Origin: Microbacterium sp. A20
GTDB lineage: Bacteria > Actinomycetota > Actinomycetes > Actinomycetales > Microbacteriaceae
DNA length: 64,000 nucleotides
Assembly (NCBI RefSeq): GCF_004794515.1
Contig: NZ_SSDF01000084.1
Coordinates: 119,215-183,214 of the forward strand
Reading direction: 5' to 3'
Part shown: piece by piece, positions 33,393 through 41,549 of the stretch
Layout of the letters: every line of letters begins with the position of its first letter
Numbering within the stretch: the stretch's first letter is position 1
Position numbers and translations under genes: made by a program
The notes under the pieces: model-generated
What the model saw: the letters and a program-made list of their open reading frames with translations, nothing else
Told to the model about the DNA's origin: nothing
Database searches by the model: none

Positions 33393-34253
33393 TCAGCGGA
33401 CCGCGCCCACCCAGATGCCCGAGGCCCAGGCCTGCTGATCGCCGTTGCACCCGACCGAGCCGGGGTAGCCGCGGACGGCGGCCATGCAGTTGGCGAGGAA
33501 CTCGGGGTCGTTGCCGAACATCGAGGCGTATGCGCTCGACGACGTGAGAGCGCCCCAGACCCGGAACTGGTAGATATGCGCGAGCTCGTGCGCCATGGCC
33601 CAGTTCAACCGACCCGCGCTCCAGTTCACGATGTCGGCGCGGTACTTGATGTAGCCGTTGCTGTTGGCGCAGGCCGGTGCGTTGCCACCCGCGCACGAGG
33701 ACGACTCGTACAGCCCGACGCCCCCGCCGCCGACGAGGTCGAGCGCCGCCCGCACCCGCGCGTAGCCTTCGGGCCCGCTCGATGACCAGGCCGGGCCGCC
33801 CGGTCCTGCCCTCTGCGCGGCCTGCACGGAGGCGACCTGGGTGCCGACCTTCTCGGCGAGTGCGTGCACCGTGGCCGTCGCCGCGGTGACGACCGCGGGG
33901 TCGTCCGACTCGGCCAGAACGGTCTGCTGCGCCGACAGCGCGGCCGCCCGATGCGCGGCGGTGTCGACCATCCCCTCCGCGTTGTCGAAGGCACGGCTCA
34001 GCGCGGCGATCTCGGCGACGAACGCCGGACGGACGGCGAGCACCGAGGCACGATCAGCGGTGACCTGCTCTGCCTGCTCGATCGTCGCCTGGAGATATTC
34101 GGTGCGCTGAGTGGCCGCGTGGTACTGCTGCGAAAGGGTGCCGAACTCCGCCACGACCGCGATGCGCTCCCGTTCGAGGCCGTCCGCCCTCGCGAGCACT
34201 CCGGCGGAGAGCACGGTCGCCGCCGCGAGCGTGACCGCCAGCACCCGGCGCAT
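33393..34253 (-). CDS. secreted coiled-coil protein with HExxH metallopeptidase-like motif
   Basis: A 286-residue exported protein. Residues 1-23 form a signal peptide; residues ~25-140 are helical and rich in Ala, Glu and Gln, probably coiled coil. A compact C-terminal domain contains WAMAHELAHIYQF, where HELAH matches the zinc-binding HExxH motif. Four cysteines (SSCAGG, PACAN, NCMAA, GCNGD) could make two disulfides outside the cell. The start overlaps the stop of the upstream coiled-coil gene by 1 nt. I know no characterised family; peptidase activity is inferred from one motif. Confidence 0.7.
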   Translation of the reverse strand: MRRVLAVTLAAATVLSAGVLARADGLERERIAVVAEFGTLSQQYHAATQRTEYLQATIEQAEQVTADRASVLAVRPAFVAEIAALSRAFDNAEGMVDTAAHRAAALSAQQTVLAESDDPAVVTAATATVHALAEKVGTQVASVQAAQRAGPGGPAWSSSGPEGYARVRAALDLVGGGGVGLYESSSCAGGNAPACANSNGYIKYRADIVNWSAGRLNWAMAHELAHIYQFRVWGALTSSSAYASMFGNDPEFLANCMAAVRGYPGSVGCNGDQQAWASGIWVGAVR

Positions 34254-34498
34254 CACCGGAGGAACCCCGTGGTGTCGCCGATCTCGGAATCCTGCTCGGC
34301 GATCTGCGACCGCAGCGCGGTGAGCTTCTGCGCGAGCTCGAGATTCTCCCCGTGGGACTCGTCCAGAGCGCGCTCGACGCGCACGATCTCCGCTTTGACG
34401 GCGGTGATGTCCGCTACCCGCTCCTGATCGGCGATCGCGACCAGCGCGACTCCCCCCAGAAGCAGCAGGCACCCGACCGCGACAGCAAGACTCCGCAT
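34253..34498 (-). CDS. small membrane-anchored coiled-coil protein
   Basis: An 81-residue protein: a hydrophobic N-terminal segment (AVAVGCLLLLGGVALVAIA) followed by a heptad-like helix rich in Glu, Lys, Ala and Leu. The architecture recalls FtsL/DivIC- or LapA-like bitopic proteins, but I cannot assign one. GGGGAG lies 5 nt before the ATG at 34498. It is translationally coupled to the secreted HExxH protein, suggesting that both act together at the cell surface. Confidence 0.65.
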   Translation of the reverse strand: MRSLAVAVGCLLLLGGVALVAIADQERVADITAVKAEIVRVERALDESHGENLELAQKLTALRSQIAEQDSEIGDTTGFLR

Positions 34499-34606
34499 CT
34501 CGCTCCCCAGAACAGCGCAACGTTTCCGGACCGACTCCGACCGGACCAATATACAACTGCACTCATCGTCGGTGTCCCCCAATGTGCGCGAGCGGTACGC
34601 CGGGGT

Positions 34607-35272
34607 TCAGACGAGCAGGTCGCTGCCGTCGGCGAGGCGCCGCTCCGCCGCCGACTGGCCGCTGGCGAGGTGAGCAGGAATGATGCGGCGGAGCGCCGCC
34701 GTATCGCGTGCGACCATCGCCTCGAGGATGATGCGGTGCTCGTCGGCCATGGCGAGCAGATCGTCGTGCTGTCCGAACAGCCACCGCAGACGGGTGAGGA
34801 ACACCGCGATCAGCTCCCCGAGCATCTCGTTCCCGGCGAGTTCGACCGCGACCTCGTGGAACTCCGCCGCCGCGATGCGGGCCGCCTCCGAGTCGTCGGC
34901 TTCGGCCGCCGCGAGCTCGCGCTCGTAGGCCGCCGTGATCCGGGCGATACCCGCCTCGTCGTGCCGCTCGGCGGCGAAGACGAAGATGAGTGTCTCGATG
35001 GCCTCGCGCACCTCTGCGAAGTCCTGGATGTCCCGCGGGGTGAATTCGCGCACGACCGCCCAGGTGCGAGGGCGTGCGACGACGACTCCTTCGGACACGA
35101 GGGTGCGGATGGCTTCGCGGACCGGGAGGCGTGAGACGTTCAGCTCGGCCGCGATGTCGCGCTCGACCAGACGCGACCCCGGCACCCGTCGCCCCAGCAC
35201 GATGTCGTCGCGCAGGATGCGCGTGACCCTGACCGATTCGAGTTCGCCGCTTGTCCCCATAGCCCCCGCCAT
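34607..35272 (-). CDS. GntR-family transcriptional regulator (FadR/FCD type)
   Basis: Regulator of 221 residues. The winged helix reads LRDDIVLGRRVPGSRLVERDIAAELNVSRLPVREAIRTLVSEGVV; the C-terminal FCD domain contains the metal-binding pattern EFHEVAVELAGNEML and HRIILEAM. Two ATGs (35272 and 35260) are possible; neither has a strong Shine-Dalgarno. The site TTGGTATCCCAA at 35311-35322, about 40 bp upstream, resembles FadR-type operators, which suggests autoregulation. Confidence 0.85.
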   Translation of the reverse strand: MAGAMGTSGELESVRVTRILRDDIVLGRRVPGSRLVERDIAAELNVSRLPVREAIRTLVSEGVVVARPRTWAVVREFTPRDIQDFAEVREAIETLIFVFAAERHDEAGIARITAAYERELAAAEADDSEAARIAAAEFHEVAVELAGNEMLGELIAVFLTRLRWLFGQHDDLLAMADEHRIILEAMVARDTAALRRIIPAHLASGQSAAERRLADGSDLLV

Positions 35273-35310
35273 CTGGGCATTCTCGCATCACGGGCCGGGT
35301 TACTCAACTT

Positions 35311-35322
35311 TTGGTATCCCAA
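35311..35322. promoter_or_regulatory. candidate FadR-type GntR operator
   Basis: TTGGTATCCCAA has 4-bp perfect arms (TTGG/CCAA) and a TATC centre, close to the TGGTATACCA-like sites bound by FCD-class GntR proteins. It lies upstream of the GntR gene. Confidence 0.45.
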
Positions 35323-35387
35323 CACGCCCGGGATGCCCCGGTCCGGGACGAGCGCGCTCGCCGCGGAGAGCGCTCGCCCCGCGGCGC

Positions 35388-36029
35388 TCAGGGCAGACGG
35401 TTCGCGATCGCGATGTTCGCGGTCAGCTCCTCGGCGTTCTGCCGCACGACGTACGCCGGGCGATCGCGCTCGACCCGCCACGACTCGCTCAGCGACCCGA
35501 CGTTGACCGTGTCGAAGCCGGCCTCGTCGTAGAAGCGCGTCGCGAAGGCGACGGCCTCGGCGTCGTCACCGGCGGTGGCCAGCGCGCGGCGGTCCAAGGC
35601 TCCAGCCGGCTTGCCGTCGGTCGTGATCTCCGAGGCGTAGATGTGGTTGAACGCCTTCGCGATCTTCGAGTCCGGGAGCGCGCGCTGCACCAGCTCCGAC
35701 GTCGTCGTCTCCCCCTTGTCGAGTGCCTCGATGCGACCGTCGCGCTCGAAGTAGTAGTTGTTCGTGTCGAGCACGATCTTGCCGGCGAGCTGTGCGGAGG
35801 GGAGCGCGTCGATCGCGCGGAGCGGGACGGTCACGACCGCGACATCCGCGGCTGCCGCGGCGTCTTCCGCCGTCGCAGCCTTCGCGCGGGGCCCGAGCTC
35901 CTCCACGAGGGCCGCGAGCGTCTCCGGCCCACGCGAGTTGGCGATCACGACGTCGTAGCCGTTCGCCACCGCGACGCGCGCGACCTGGCTGCCGATGTGT
36001 CCTGCACCGATGATTCCGAGAGTTGTCAT
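35388..36029 (-). CDS. NADP/F420-dependent oxidoreductase (coenzyme F420 reductase-like fold)
   Basis: A 213-residue protein with the Rossmann motif GIIGAGHIGSQVARVAV at its N-terminus and the NADP-binding Ser-Arg pair ANSRGPETL. The rest resembles the F420_oxidored (NADP oxidoreductase coenzyme F420-dependent) family. Substrate unknown. The conserved N-terminus starts at the ATG at 36029; a GTG at 36050 in frame is preceded by AATAGT at 5 nt and could be the leaderless start, adding 7 residues. Confidence 0.8.
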   Translation of the reverse strand: MTTLGIIGAGHIGSQVARVAVANGYDVVIANSRGPETLAALVEELGPRAKAATAEDAAAAADVAVVTVPLRAIDALPSAQLAGKIVLDTNNYYFERDGRIEALDKGETTTSELVQRALPDSKIAKAFNHIYASEITTDGKPAGALDRRALATAGDDAEAVAFATRFYDEAGFDTVNVGSLSESWRVERDRPAYVVRQNAEELTANIAIANRLP

Positions 36030-36088
36030 GTTGGGGGCAACGTCGAGCACACCGCACTATTCCCCTCGTGTCGTCCCGTGACCGGGCA

Positions 36089-37030
36089 TCACAGTTCGCG
36101 GAGCAGCGTCTCCTCGGTGCGCCGGTAGCCGAGGCTTTCGTACAGCTCGACGGCGGCGGAGTTGAAGCCGAACACGTGCAGCCCGATCGAGTCGGCGCCG
36201 AGCCGGTGAGCCTCACGTTCGGCGGCGTGCATCAGCTCGCGCCCGTACCCCCTGCGGCGCTGATCCGCGGTGACCTCGATGTCGAGCACGAACGCATGCG
36301 GGCGTCCATCGCGCTCGCGCATGCCGAGCCAGAGGATGCCGACTTCGACACCGTCGACCGTGGCCGTGAAGAGCTCCTGCCCCGGGGTGGCCAGTCCGTC
36401 CGGCAGCTCCTCGACCAGCTGACGGTGGGACTCGGCGGCGGCTTCCTCCGGCGAGTAGCGGCCGGATTCCACGAGGTCGTGAGCGAACCCCTCTTCGGAT
36501 GCCGCGAGGAACCGGGGGAAGTAAGCGTCGGACATCGGGGCCACGACGACATGCGACGAGACCTCACGCACCGGCACCGGCTCGAGCACCATCTGGATCG
36601 ATCCGACCCCGAAGCCGCGACCGTCGAGCAGCGCATGGGCCGCGACCGCCTGCGGGAAGACGGGTGCGCTGATCTGCGTCGCGCCCATGTCGCGCGCGAT
36701 GGTCACGATCCGTGCGACCAGCTCATCGTTCTGGGTGCCGGTCAGCTCGGCCTCGGCGGCGAGGTCGAGGAGGAACAGCTTCGCGCCTGCGAGCACCAGC
36801 CACAGGGTTCCGAGCTCGCGCTGTTCCGCGTCGACGATCCGCATGACCCGCGCCGTCGGCGTCGCCGCCCCGTGCGGCAGCAGCTCGTCGAGGTACTCGT
36901 CGGCGAATGCAACCGCATCATCCCCGACGCGCCTCCCGGATGCCCGGTTGCCGTCGATGAGGCGCCGCCTCGCCGCGGCCCGCCACTCGTCGAAGCGTCC
37001 GGCGGGCAGCGGCTTCAGATGCACGGGCAT
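36089..37030 (-). CDS. GNAT-family N-acetyltransferase
   Basis: Protein of 313 residues. The C-terminal ~130 residues hold the GNAT fold with motif A VLDIEVTADQRRRGYGRELMHAAEREA (acetyl-CoA binding) and the C-terminal LHVFGFNSAAVELYESLGY. The N-terminal ~150 residues show a second, degenerate GNAT-like half (IARDMGATQISAPVF), so it may be a tandem GNAT protein. Substrate unknown. It follows SufU by 16 nt on the same strand and may share its transcript. Confidence 0.8.
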   Translation of the reverse strand: MPVHLKPLPAGRFDEWRAAARRRLIDGNRASGRRVGDDAVAFADEYLDELLPHGAATPTARVMRIVDAEQRELGTLWLVLAGAKLFLLDLAAEAELTGTQNDELVARIVTIARDMGATQISAPVFPQAVAAHALLDGRGFGVGSIQMVLEPVPVREVSSHVVVAPMSDAYFPRFLAASEEGFAHDLVESGRYSPEEAAAESHRQLVEELPDGLATPGQELFTATVDGVEVGILWLGMRERDGRPHAFVLDIEVTADQRRRGYGRELMHAAEREAHRLGADSIGLHVFGFNSAAVELYESLGYRRTEETLLREL

Positions 37031-37046
37031 GCGTCCATCCTGCACC

Positions 37047-37481
37047 TCAGCTGCGGGTGAGGGCGTCCTCCGCCGCGACCCACGCGAGCATGGCGCACTT
37101 GACCCGCGCCACGTACTTCGACACCCCACCGAGGGCTGCGGCGTCGCCGAGCAGCTCCTCGTCGGGCTCGATCTTGCCGCGCGAGCGCATCGCCTCGCGG
37201 AACGCCGCGATGCGCACCTCGAGCTCCTCGACGGTGAGCCCCTCGGCGAGCTCGGCGAGGAGGGAGGCGGATGCCTGCGAGATCGCGCAGCCGTGTCCCT
37301 CCCAGGCGATCGCCTCGACACCCCCGTCGGAGCCGCGGTGCACCTGCAGCGTGATCTCATCGCCGCAGGTCGGGTTCAGCTGGTGCGACTGGGCCGCGAT
37401 CTCCTCGCGCAAGCCGTAGCCGTGCGGGGTGCGCGAGTGGTCCAGGATCAGCTCCTGGTACAGGTTCTGCAGGTCGCTCAT
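37047..37481 (-). CDS. sufU: SufU-type iron-sulfur cluster assembly scaffold/sulfur acceptor
   Basis: A 144-residue protein that accepts sulfur from SufS in the SUF pathway. The zinc/cluster ligands are seen in NPTCGDEI (Cys and Asp), GHGCAISQAS and VKCAMLAW, in family order. The insertion between the second and third Cys motif, typical of SufU rather than IscU, is present. It overlaps the SufS stop by 4 nt (ATGA). Confidence 0.93.
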   Translation of the reverse strand: MSDLQNLYQELILDHSRTPHGYGLREEIAAQSHQLNPTCGDEITLQVHRGSDGGVEAIAWEGHGCAISQASASLLAELAEGLTVEELEVRIAAFREAMRSRGKIEPDEELLGDAAALGGVSKYVARVKCAMLAWVAAEDALTRS

Positions 37482-38785
37482 GCGCCCCTCCGGAAGAAGT
37501 CGATCGCCCCGGCGACGCCGTCGATCACGGCATCCACCTCGGCCTCGGTCGTGTACAGGTAGGTGCTCGCCCTGGTCGACGAGGTGACGCCCAGGCGCCG
37601 GTGCAGCGGCTGCGCGCAGTGGTGCCCGACGCGCACGGCGATGCCGAGATCGTCGAGGAACTGCCCCACATCGTGCGAGTGGATGCCGGCGACATCGAAG
37701 CTCGCGAGCCCCACACGCGGAAGATCGATGCCGGCACCGAGCACCCGCACCCCGTCGATCGCGTTCAGTCCGTCGACGAGACGGCGTCCGAAGGCGGCCT
37801 CGTGCGCGGCGATGCGCGGCATCCCCACCTCGGTCAGATAGTCCACGGCCGCGGCGAGCGCGATGGCCTGCGACACCCGCTGCGTGCCGGCCTCGAACCG
37901 CTGCGGCGGCGGCAGGTACTCGGCTTCGGTCGTCGTGACGGTGGTGATCATCGAACCGCCCGTGAGGAACGGAGGCATCGCGGCCAGGACCTCGCGGCGC
38001 CCGTAGAGCGCCCCGATACCGGTGGGGCCGAGCATCTTGTGGCCGGACAGCACGGCGAAGTCGACGCCGAGCGCGCGCACGTCGAGCGGCAGGTGCGGTG
38101 CCGACTGGCAGGCGTCGAGCAGGGTCAGGGCGCCCACCTCGCGGGCGAGCGCGACCAGACGCTCGACCGGGTTGATCACGCCGAGCACGTTGGAGACGTG
38201 CGTGAACGCCACGAGCTTCGTCCGCGCGGTGATGAGGTCGGCGGCGGCATCGAGGCGCAGTGCTCCGTCGTCGTCGAGCGGGATGACCTTGAGCGTCGCC
38301 CCGGTGCGGGCCGCGAGCTCCTGCCACGGGATGAGGTTCGCGTGGTGCTCCATCTCGGTCGTGACGATCTCGTCGCCCTCACGCAGCCGGAGCCCCTCGG
38401 CAGCCGCTCCCCCGCGCCCGAGCGATGCGTTCGACAGCGAGTACGCGACGAGGTTGATCGCCTCGGTCGCGTTCGAGGTCCACACGACCTCGTCGTCGTG
38501 CGCCCCGATGAAGCGCGCGACGCTGCTGCGAGCATCCTCGAACAGCTCGGTCGCCTCGGCGGCGAGCGTGTGCGCCCCGCGGTGCACGGCCGAGTTCATG
38601 GTGGTCGAGAACTCGCGCTCGGCATCCAGCACGGCCGACGGCCGCTGCGACGTCGCCCCCGAGTCGAGGTACACGAGCGGGTGCCCCTGCACCTGCGTGT
38701 GCAGGATCGGGAAGTCCTCGCGGATGCGCTGCACCTCGGTCTCGCTCAGAGGGGCGATCACGTCGATACCGGAAGAAACGCTCAT
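37478..38785 (-). CDS. sufS: cysteine desulfurase SufS
   Basis: PLP enzyme of 435 residues that takes sulfur from L-cysteine for Fe-S cluster assembly. The PLP Lys is in VLSGHKMLGPTGIGALYG, the N-terminal HRGAHTLA and TSNATEAINLVA motifs are present, and the catalytic Cys lies in RVGHHCAQPLHRRLG. GAAACT ends 6 nt before the ATG, again consistent with leaderless mRNA. It forms a two-gene unit with sufU; sufBCD are not in this window. Confidence 0.93.
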   Translation of the reverse strand: MSVSSGIDVIAPLSETEVQRIREDFPILHTQVQGHPLVYLDSGATSQRPSAVLDAEREFSTTMNSAVHRGAHTLAAEATELFEDARSSVARFIGAHDDEVVWTSNATEAINLVAYSLSNASLGRGGAAAEGLRLREGDEIVTTEMEHHANLIPWQELAARTGATLKVIPLDDDGALRLDAAADLITARTKLVAFTHVSNVLGVINPVERLVALAREVGALTLLDACQSAPHLPLDVRALGVDFAVLSGHKMLGPTGIGALYGRREVLAAMPPFLTGGSMITTVTTTEAEYLPPPQRFEAGTQRVSQAIALAAAVDYLTEVGMPRIAAHEAAFGRRLVDGLNAIDGVRVLGAGIDLPRVGLASFDVAGIHSHDVGQFLDDLGIAVRVGHHCAQPLHRRLGVTSSTRASTYLYTTEAEVDAVIDGVAGAIDFFRRGA

Positions 38786-38827
38786 CGTTCCAGTTTCCCA
38801 CCTGTGAGCCGGGGGTGGGCCCGCGGG

Positions 38828-39208
38828 TCAGCGCCCGTCGAGCGTCTTCGCGTCGGCGACCTCGTCGTAGCGGTCCTGCGCGTCGAGCACATCCTCCACG
38901 TGGGACTCCGCCCAGACCTGCAGCGCCTGGAGCGGTTCATGCAGGCTCCGCCCGAGCGGGGTGAGCAGGTAGCGCGAATGGCCGTCGTCGCCGATGGTGC
39001 GCTCCAGCATCCCATCGCGTTCGAGGGCACGGAGGGTGTCGACGAGCACCTTCTTCGTGATCCCGTCCATCCGGGTGTGCAGCTCGCCGAAGCGCAGCGG
39101 CTGCTCGTGCAGGAGGACGACGATCATCGCGGTCCACTTGTTCGCGATGCGGGCGAGCGACGCCCGAGACGGGCAGCTGGCGGAGAACACCGTCCACGTG
39201 CGCGACAT
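38828..39208 (-). CDS. HxlR-family transcriptional regulator
   Basis: Winged-helix regulator of 126 residues. The HxlR signature is complete: CPSRASLARIANKWTAMIVVLL, then FGELHTRMDGITKKVLVDTLRALERDGMLERT. The single Cys near residue 12 is at the place of the redox-sensing cysteine in members such as HypR/QorR. GAGGAG lies 6 nt before the ATG. It is divergent from the NTF2-like gene and probably controls it. Confidence 0.9.
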   Translation of the reverse strand: MSRTWTVFSASCPSRASLARIANKWTAMIVVLLHEQPLRFGELHTRMDGITKKVLVDTLRALERDGMLERTIGDDGHSRYLLTPLGRSLHEPLQALQVWAESHVEDVLDAQDRYDEVADAKTLDGR

Positions 39209-39222
39209 GCGCTGCTCCTCCC

Positions 39223-39240
39223 GGTGACGTTGAAGTAACC
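39223..39240. promoter_or_regulatory. candidate HxlR operator
   Basis: GGTGAC (39223-39228) and GTAACC (39235-39240) are complementary at 5 of 6 positions around GTTGAA. It lies in the 88-nt divergent gap between the HxlR and NTF2-like genes. Confidence 0.4.
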
Positions 39241-39296
39241 GCGCCCTCGGCGAGACGCTGGATGCTCCAGAGTACCGACCACAGAGAAGGAGCATC

Positions 39297-39689
39297 ATGT
39301 CGGCGATCGACGTTGTAGGACAGTACGGTGCGGCCCTGGCCGCCGGAGACATGGGGGCACTGGCGGCCACCTTCCATCCGGATGCCGTGTGGCATCAGCC
39401 CGGCGCCAACCAGGCATCCGGCGACCACGTCGGCCCCGACGCGATCCTCGCGCACCTCGGCCGCTTCATGGAGCTCAGCGGTGGCACGTTCGTGCTCGAG
39501 ACCGACTCGGCGACCGAGAGCGGCGACCTCGTGTCCGCGACCGTGCGCTTCCGCGCGCAGCGTGCCGGACACGACGACCTCGACCAGCACGGCGTCGACG
39601 TCTTCCGCGTCGCCGGCGACCGCATCGCCGAGGTCTGGCTCATCAGCGAGGACCAGGAGGCGGAGGACCGCTTCTGGGGTCCGGCCTGA
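39297..39689 (+). CDS. NTF2-like/SnoaL-like family protein
   Basis: A 130-residue protein of the nuclear-transport-factor-2-like fold, beginning MSAIDVVGQYGAALAAGDM and continuing with the conserved FHPDAVWHQPG and F(R)VAGDRIAEVW blocks. Such proteins are often isomerases, hydratases or ligand binders; no catalytic role can be set. GAAGGAG lies 5-6 nt before the ATG. Divergent from the HxlR gene. Confidence 0.82.
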   Translation: MSAIDVVGQYGAALAAGDMGALAATFHPDAVWHQPGANQASGDHVGPDAILAHLGRFMELSGGTFVLETDSATESGDLVSATVRFRAQRAGHDDLDQHGVDVFRVAGDRIAEVWLISEDQEAEDRFWGPA

Positions 39690-39741
39690 CCGACCGGCGT
39701 CGGGCGGCCGCACTCTCGACCGCCCGGCGTCCGCGCCCTGC

Positions 39742-40542
39742 TCACATGCGGGCGTAGCGCGACCGGGCGATGCAGAAGACCCCGTAGATCGCGAAGCCCG
39801 CTCCGACCGCACCCAGGACGAGTCCGCCGAGAGGCAGCTCGAGCAGACTGCGCAACGCCGCATCGAGCCCCGCACCCTTCTCCGGATCCTGCGTGACCGC
39901 GGCGACGACGAACAACACGCCGGTCACGGCCACCGCGATGCCCTTGCCGAAGTAGCCGATCACACCGAGCGTCACGATGCCCCCGCGTGCGACGCCCGTC
40001 GGCAGGTCGAGCAGCTTCTTGAAACCGCGCGTGAAGCCGCCGACGACGAAGCCGATCCCCACGCCCACCACGGACAGTCCGATGACGACGAGCAGAGCGA
40101 CGCCGCCCGGAGCAGACAGCACCACCGCGCTCAGGGTCTTCGACGCGGTCTCCGACTCGGCATCGCCGCCCAGCGCATAGATGAGCGCCATGCCCGCGAC
40201 CACGAGGTACGCGAGCGCGATGCCGAAGAGCTTGACGCGCTGCCCCCACTTCTTCGTCTCGGCGGGGTCGGCGGCGAGGAACGCGCTCGCGATCTGCCAC
40301 ACGGCCAGAGCGATCAGCCCGGTGGCGACGAGCACGAGCAGCAATCCGCCGACCGGGTTGTTCCGGAGCTGCTCCATCGCGCCGTCCTGGTCGGCGTCTC
40401 CCGAAGCCCCTGCGGCCATGGTGATGGCGATGGCGCCGATGATGACGTGGATCAGACCGAGGACGACGAACCCGACACGGGCGGTGCGACGGAAGGCCGT
40501 GGACCCCTGGGCGACGCGCGCAGCGTGCTTGACCGTGCTCAT
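39742..40542 (-). CDS. DUF1206 membrane protein
   Basis: A 266-residue protein with six predicted membrane segments arranged as three similar pairs, each preceded by an amphipathic R/K-rich stretch (RRTARVGFVVLGLIHVIIG, KLFGIALAYLVVAGMALIYA, RGGIVTLGVIGYFGKGIAV). This internal triplication is typical of DUF1206 proteins, whose function is unknown. TACTCT stands 6 nt before the ATG at 40542. Confidence 0.85.
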   Translation of the reverse strand: MSTVKHAARVAQGSTAFRRTARVGFVVLGLIHVIIGAIAITMAAGASGDADQDGAMEQLRNNPVGGLLLVLVATGLIALAVWQIASAFLAADPAETKKWGQRVKLFGIALAYLVVAGMALIYALGGDAESETASKTLSAVVLSAPGGVALLVVIGLSVVGVGIGFVVGGFTRGFKKLLDLPTGVARGGIVTLGVIGYFGKGIAVAVTGVLFVVAAVTQDPEKGAGLDAALRSLLELPLGGLVLGAVGAGFAIYGVFCIARSRYARM

Positions 40543-40548
40543 CGTTGA

Positions 40549-40554
40549 AGAGTA
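40549..40554 (-). promoter_or_regulatory. -10 box TACTCT, leaderless DUF1206 gene
   Basis: TACTCT on the minus strand ends 6 nt before the ATG; no Shine-Dalgarno is present. Confidence 0.45.
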
Positions 40555-40606
40555 TCGCCGACGGCCGACCCGGTGGAGGGGCTTGCTTTCCCGACGCCTT
40601 CTGCCC

Positions 40607-41242
40607 TCAGGCGCTCCGCGACACCGGCTGCCGGAGGATGGTGCGCAGCTTCGCCGGGTCGGTGCGACGCAGGTCGCTCAGGTAGATCTCGTGGTGCAGC
40701 CCGCTCATCGTCAGACCGTTCTCGGGGATGAAGCGGTGATGCAGGTCGTCGAGGACGGGCCCTTCGTCGTCGAACGGACCGACGTGCAGAGTCTGCACGC
40801 TCATCCCCTCGTCGAGGGTCTCCAGCCGCACGGATCCGAGTGCGGGCACCGGCTCTTTCTTCTTCGCGGCCTTCTGCGCCACGGACTCCACCGCATCGGC
40901 GAACATCGGTGCGGTGATGTGGCCGCCGACCATGATCAGCAGCGTCCACTGCCAGGCCGACTTGTCGCGACGTGTGGTGAACGTCGCCATGTCCGACGCG
41001 TGCCAGAGCCCCTCGAGGGGCATCACGACCGTGTCGATGCCGAGCTCGTTCCGGCTCGCGAACTTGAGCGTGTAGGCCAGGGGGAACAGCGCCGAGACGG
41101 CCTCCGCATAGGCCGGAGAGGTGTTCGGATCGCCCGCGCCGTCGACCATCAGGTACTGCATCGGCGGCACCTCGACGATGCGGAACTCACCGCGTTTCGC
41201 CCGGTATGCATCGATCGTCTTCTTGGGGTCGATCGCCGCCAT
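40607..41242 (-). CDS. GyrI-like small-molecule-binding domain protein
   Basis: A 211-residue protein beginning with a short segment followed by a GyrI/SHS2-like ligand-binding fold (RIVEVPPMQYLMVDGAGDPNTS and the C-terminal HHEIYLSDLRRTDPAKLRTILRQPV). No DNA-binding domain is attached. Proteins of this branch include stand-alone hydrolase-like GyrI domains; function here is unknown. AGGGAGG lies upstream of the ATG at 41242. Confidence 0.8.
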   Translation of the reverse strand: MAAIDPKKTIDAYRAKRGEFRIVEVPPMQYLMVDGAGDPNTSPAYAEAVSALFPLAYTLKFASRNELGIDTVVMPLEGLWHASDMATFTTRRDKSAWQWTLLIMVGGHITAPMFADAVESVAQKAAKKKEPVPALGSVRLETLDEGMSVQTLHVGPFDDEGPVLDDLHHRFIPENGLTMSGLHHEIYLSDLRRTDPAKLRTILRQPVSRSA

Positions 41243-41307
41243 GACGTGCCTCCCTGGTCCGTGCGATCAGTGTCGCACGAGGCACGGACAGCGGCTTCTC
41301 CGGTCTG

Positions 41308-41334
41308 TTTTACCTTCGAGTCTCGAAGCTAAAA
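41308..41334. promoter_or_regulatory. operator palindrome 1 upstream of chvE
   Basis: The core TTCGAGTCTCGAA (41315-41327) is a perfect 13-bp palindrome; outer TTTTA and TAAAA arms extend the symmetry to 27 bp with a single mismatched pair. It lies 126 bp upstream of an identical core. Likely bound by the ROK regulator encoded in this locus. Confidence 0.65.
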
Positions 41335-41434
41335 GCCGCTCGTTCGCGTTCCATCCCCACAAAATCCCCGTGCTCGAGAAGAAATCCGGGAACGAAGCCA
41401 CCTCGCATTCATCATCACGAATCGATCACGTTTC

Positions 41435-41459
41435 CTTGACTTCGAGTCTCGAACTCAAG
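41435..41459. promoter_or_regulatory. operator palindrome 2 between -35 and -10 of chvE
   Basis: The same core TTCGAGTCTCGAA (41441-41453) lies between the promoter boxes; outer CTTGA and TCAAG arms extend it to 25 bp with one mismatched pair. Occupation would block RNA polymerase. Confidence 0.68.
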
Positions 41460-41464
41460 AAAGT
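41436..41464 (+). promoter_or_regulatory. promoter TTGACT-17-GAAAGT of the chvE operon
   Basis: TTGACT (41436-41441) and GAAAGT (41459-41464) are 17 bp apart. The transcript would have a leader of roughly 80 nt. The rest of the 307-nt gap back to 41243 holds the second palindrome and nothing else I recognise. Confidence 0.55.
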
Positions 41465-41549
41465 GATCCGAGGCGGATCCCGAATGGCCGGGGACGCTGA
41501 CCCTCCGGACTTCGGCCGGGGGACGCATTGCACAGCAAAGGAGCTCGGA

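Noticed and set aside
34253..34498. FtsL/DivIC cell-division protein
   Set aside because: The layout is similar but no mraW/ftsI neighbours or conserved residues support it.
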